Below are positions 61,494 through 64,000 of a stretch of DNA of 64,000 nucleotides, piece after piece. The notes under the pieces are model-generated. The model was not told where the DNA came from and made no database searches. It saw nothing but the letters and a program-made list of their open reading frames with translations. Position numbers and translations under genes: made by a program. The stretch lies in contig DASYAL010000028.1 of NCBI GenBank assembly GCA_036501365.1, positions 46,189 to 110,188 on the forward strand, read 5' to 3'. Within the stretch, counting starts at the first letter, position 1; each line of letters opens with the position of its first letter. Source of the stretch: CAIKMD01 sp036501365. GTDB lineage: Bacteria; Pseudomonadota; Alphaproteobacteria; ATCC43930; CGMCC-115725.

Positions 61494-62542
61494 TTGGCCA
61501 TTTGCGCGGCGACGTCCTGCGCGGTTTTCACGTAAAAATCATAGGCCGCCTGCGCGTCGATGCCGCGCGATTTGGCGTCGGCGAACCAGGTGTCCTTGAA
61601 GAAGCCGATGCGCGACTTGAGCTGCGCCATGAATTCCGGACTCGCTTGATGGGTCTCGATACCGTTCTGCTTGATCAGCGGATCGGAAAGATTGTCCTGG
61701 TCGACGAAGCCTTGCCCGGCCATCCGCGACAGCACTTCGTACGACACCTTGTCGATCGTCGCCTTGTCTTGCGGCGAGAGGCCGTCGTATTTGCGCTTGT
61801 TCATGAAGAAGGTCTCGATGTTGTAGCCGAGCTGGCCCTGGAAGAAGGTAATCTGCTTGGTGTAGCGCGCGAGCTGAAACGAGATCAGCGATCCCTTGCC
61901 GGTCACGGCACCGTCGACGATGCCGCTCGACATGTAATCGAACATGCTGTTCGCCGCCTCCGCCGTCACCGGCGTCGCGCCGAAATCGCCGATCGCGGTT
62001 TTCATGTTGGGGGTCGCGACCCAGAGCTTCAGGCCATGGAAATCTTCCATCTTGGTGACCGGCTTGCGCAGCGTTTGCAGCGTGTTGCCGCCATTGACCC
62101 AAAGACCGAGCAGCTTCACGTCTTTATATTCGTTCGCCGGCGCAAAATATTTTTCCTGCGTGCGCCAGATCGCGACCGAAGCGGCGACGCCGTTCGGTGC
62201 GATGAACGGAATCTCGGCGAGGAAGGGCAGCTTCACTCGCTCGCGGATATAATCGTTCGGCGTCAGGGCGACATCGGCGACGCCGCTCGTCACCATCTCC
62301 CATTGCCGCGGCAGCGGCGCGAGCGAGGCGGCGGGCATCGCCACCTTGATGTGGCCGCCCGATTCGCGCTCGACCGCGTCCGCCCATGGCTTGTAGACGC
62401 CGACGAAGAACGAGGAGGCCCGCGGCATCACCACATTCATGGTCAAGATCGCATCGGCTCGCGCCGGTGCGTTCCACGCAGCCGCCGCGAGGAGCGCTGC
62501 GCCCGAAAAAAGAAGAATTCGCTTCGTCGCCCGTCCCGCCAT
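61490..62542 (-). CDS. dctP: TRAP transporter substrate-binding protein (DctP)
   Basis: A 350-residue periplasmic receptor. The signal peptide is in MAGRATKRILLFSGAALL and its cleavage lies near APARA. A typical DctP segment is FHGLKLWVATPNMKTAIGDF (about 170-188), whose conserved residues contact a carboxylate, followed by SSGIVDGAVTGKGSL near 210. It opens the P-Q-M operon and diverges from the amidohydrolase at 62683. The ligand is probably an organic acid fed to the neighbouring hydrolase; that is inference. Confidence 0.94.
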   Translation of the reverse strand: MAGRATKRILLFSGAALLAAAAWNAPARADAILTMNVVMPRASSFFVGVYKPWADAVERESGGHIKVAMPAASLAPLPRQWEMVTSGVADVALTPNDYIRERVKLPFLAEIPFIAPNGVAASVAIWRTQEKYFAPANEYKDVKLLGLWVNGGNTLQTLRKPVTKMEDFHGLKLWVATPNMKTAIGDFGATPVTAEAANSMFDYMSSGIVDGAVTGKGSLISFQLARYTKQITFFQGQLGYNIETFFMNKRKYDGLSPQDKATIDKVSYEVLSRMAGQGFVDQDNLSDPLIKQNGIETHQASPEFMAQLKSRIGFFKDTWFADAKSRGIDAQAAYDFYVKTAQDVAAQMAK

Positions 62543-62682
62543 CTTGTCCTCCCTGCCGATCGTTGCGGCTTACCCGCGAAACTATGCGACCCTCCGCGCG
62601 CTGTCGAGCGCGGCGAGGGCAGTTGATTTAGTGGGCGGTCTCGCCAAGCTGTGCCGCGGTGGGCAACACAGCGAGGCAGAGC

Positions 62683-63687
62683 ATGATCATCGATATCTAC
62701 AATCATTTCATGCCGAAGCCGTTTCTCGATCGGCTCGGCGATCTCGTGCCCGGGCATATCGTGCTGAAGGCGTTTCCGCGGCTCAAGACGTTGTGGGACC
62801 TCGATGCGCGGCTGAAGCTGCTCGATGGCTTCGGCGATTACCGCCAAGTGCTCTCGCTCGCCAATCCGCTGCTCGAGCTGTTGGCGGGACCCGAGGCGAC
62901 GCCGGAACTGGCGCGCATCGCCAATGACGGGCTGGCCGAGCTCTGCCGCCGCCATCCCGATCGGTTTCCCGCTTTCATCGCTTCGATGCCGATGAACAAT
63001 GTTCCCGCTTGCCTTGCCGAGATCGAGCGCGCGGTCGGAACGCTCGGCGCGCGCGGCATTCAGATCTTCACCAACGTCAACAACAAGCCGCTTTCAGCGC
63101 CGGAATTCCGGCCGATCTTCCACAAGCTGCGCGAGCACGATCTGCCGGTCTGGATCCATCCGATCCGCGGCCCTAATTTTCCCGACTATGCGAGCGAAAG
63201 CGCGTCCGAGGCCGAGATTTGGTTCACCTTCGGTTGGCCTTACGAGACGACAGCCGCGGTGACGCGGCTCATCTATTCCGGCATCTACGACGAGCTGCCG
63301 GGGTTGAAGATCGTCACGCATCACATGGGCGGCATGGTGCCGTTCTACGCCGGCAAGATCGGCCTCGGCTTCAGCCAGATCTTCTTCGGCACCACCGAGC
63401 GCAATCCTGCGGCCGAAGCGGCGGGGCTGAAGCTCACGCCGGTCGAGTATTACCGCATGCTCTATGCCGACACCGCGCTCAACGGCAACATCGCCGCGAC
63501 GCGCTGCGGCCATGACTTCTTTGGCACCGACCATTGTCTCTTCGCGACCGATGCACCGTTCGATGCCGAGCAAGGGAACGCTCTGATCGGCGGCACGATC
63601 GAGGCGGTGGGCGCGCTGCAAACCAACGCTGCCGATCTGGCCCGCATCCGCGCCGATAACGCGCGCGCTTTGCTGCGCCTCGCTTAA
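62683..63687 (+). CDS. Amidohydrolase 2 family protein with altered HxH motif
   Basis: A 334-residue barrel protein of the ACMSD-like amidohydrolase family. It starts MIIDIYNHFMP: the usual metal motif HxH is Y6-N-H8, so the first His is replaced by Tyr. Other ligands seem kept: His in PVWIHPIRG (about 173), HHMGG (about 213-217), and Asp in FATDAPFD (about 289). It is therefore nearer decarboxylases than LigJ. A zinc site with one ligand changed may use another residue or may not act as typical. The ATG at 62683 follows GAGGCAG. It diverges from the TRAP operon and may process its cargo. Confidence 0.85.
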   Translation: MIIDIYNHFMPKPFLDRLGDLVPGHIVLKAFPRLKTLWDLDARLKLLDGFGDYRQVLSLANPLLELLAGPEATPELARIANDGLAELCRRHPDRFPAFIASMPMNNVPACLAEIERAVGTLGARGIQIFTNVNNKPLSAPEFRPIFHKLREHDLPVWIHPIRGPNFPDYASESASEAEIWFTFGWPYETTAAVTRLIYSGIYDELPGLKIVTHHMGGMVPFYAGKIGLGFSQIFFGTTERNPAAEAAGLKLTPVEYYRMLYADTALNGNIAATRCGHDFFGTDHCLFATDAPFDAEQGNALIGGTIEAVGALQTNAADLARIRADNARALLRLA

Positions 63688-63792
63688 GTCTCGGGACCGT
63701 CATAAAAGCCGCTTTGATTTTGCGCGCCGCCGGTGCTTGGCCTAAAGTGCGCGCGCCCCGAACCCGAGGGCTTTGACAGCATAGGCGATGGC

Positions 63793-64000
63793 ATGAAACT
63801 CGAAATGAAGGGCTCGGTTTGGGAAGTCGCGACGATGACCCTGGCGGTGCTGGGTCTGATCCTGGTGATCCTCAATGCCGGACTGGTGATGCGCAATCAA
63901 TCGATCCAGGTCACGGCGACCGGGCGCCAGCAGGTGATCAATCAAGGGCTGCAATATGCCCGCATCCGCCAGGCCCTCGCGCAAGAGCTGGCCACGGTCG
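63793..64000 (+). CDS. N-terminus of a membrane-anchored protein (cut by window edge)
   Basis: Only 69 codons are present. After MKLEMKGSVWEVA there is one membrane helix (TMTLAVLGLILVILNAGLVM) and then a polar region with Gln- and Arg-rich helix-like sequence, probably the start of a periplasmic coiled coil. The gene continues past the right edge. The pattern would fit a small structural or sensory membrane protein. No family can be named from this fragment. Confidence 0.6.
   Translation, partial: MKLEMKGSVWEVATMTLAVLGLILVILNAGLVMRNQSIQVTATGRQQVINQGLQYARIRQALAQELATV

Overview
The window is GC-rich, gene-dense DNA. It was read by hand: frames and motifs were inspected by eye and no database search was possible. 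It looks like the chromosome of an alphaproteobacterium, probably from a Hyphomicrobiales- or Rhodospirillales-like lineage. The grounds are a glutathione-dependent formaldehyde dehydrogenase, TRAP transporters, many stand-alone substrate-binding proteins, frequent GTG/TTG starts and overlapping ATGA/TGATG gene junctions. There is no rRNA, tRNA or ribosomal-protein marker, so this placement is an inference. I saw no IS element, prophage, integrase or CRISPR array. No gap between genes exceeds 300 bases; the longest is about 243.

Layout. 1-5.0 kb: two flavin monooxygenases and three substrate-binding-fold proteins around a divergent promoter. 5.1-6.1 kb: a small helical protein and a lipoprotein. 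6.3-9.1 kb: an ABC permease and binding protein without an ATPase. 9.3-14.6 kb: a two-domain VOC protein, a dienelactone hydrolase-like protein, a zinc alcohol dehydrogenase, a signal-less SBP-fold protein, RidA and a LigJ-like amidohydrolase. 14.6-21.7 kb: a tight operon of LigB-type dioxygenase, HyuA, HyuB, Rieske oxygenase and TRAP binding protein. 21.8-26.0 kb: a MetE-like protein, a single-domain response regulator and a Cache/PAS histidine kinase. 26.2-33.4 kb: a siderophore-interacting-type flavoprotein, a DUF3500 protein, a HAD phosphatase with a GH15 glucoamylase, and a beta-propeller/cytochrome c protein. 33.5-41.1 kb: a complete-looking coenzyme F420 locus (cofE-cofD-cofC-fbiC) with an LLM oxidoreductase, an FAA hydrolase and a divergent F420:NADP oxidoreductase. 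41.1-47.1 kb: a second aromatic-catabolism cluster. 47.1-51.1 kb: an NCS2 permease with an unusual C-terminal domain beside a STAS protein and a SpoIIE-type phosphatase. 51.1-57.4 kb: a five-gene operon with two paralogous peptide-type binding proteins, a Rieske oxygenase, an alpha/beta hydrolase and a MetE-like protein. 57.5-64.0 kb: formaldehyde dehydrogenase, an FAA hydrolase, a TRAP transporter, an amidohydrolase and a truncated membrane protein.

How it fits together. Most of the window is catabolic: ring hydroxylation (Rieske and FAD enzymes), ring cleavage (LigB, cupin, VOC), side-chain or ring hydrolysis (FAA, dienelactone, alpha/beta hydrolases, LigJ-like amidohydrolases) and uptake (ten SBP-fold proteins but only two permease sets and no ABC ATPase). 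The F420 locus could supply cofactor to the linked LLM oxidoreductase. The most unusual candidates are the permease/STAS/phosphatase group, a decarboxylase-like protein with a histone-like Lys/Ala tail, and several strong inverted repeats in leaders and divergent promoters, one of which covers the ribosome-binding site of the histidine kinase.
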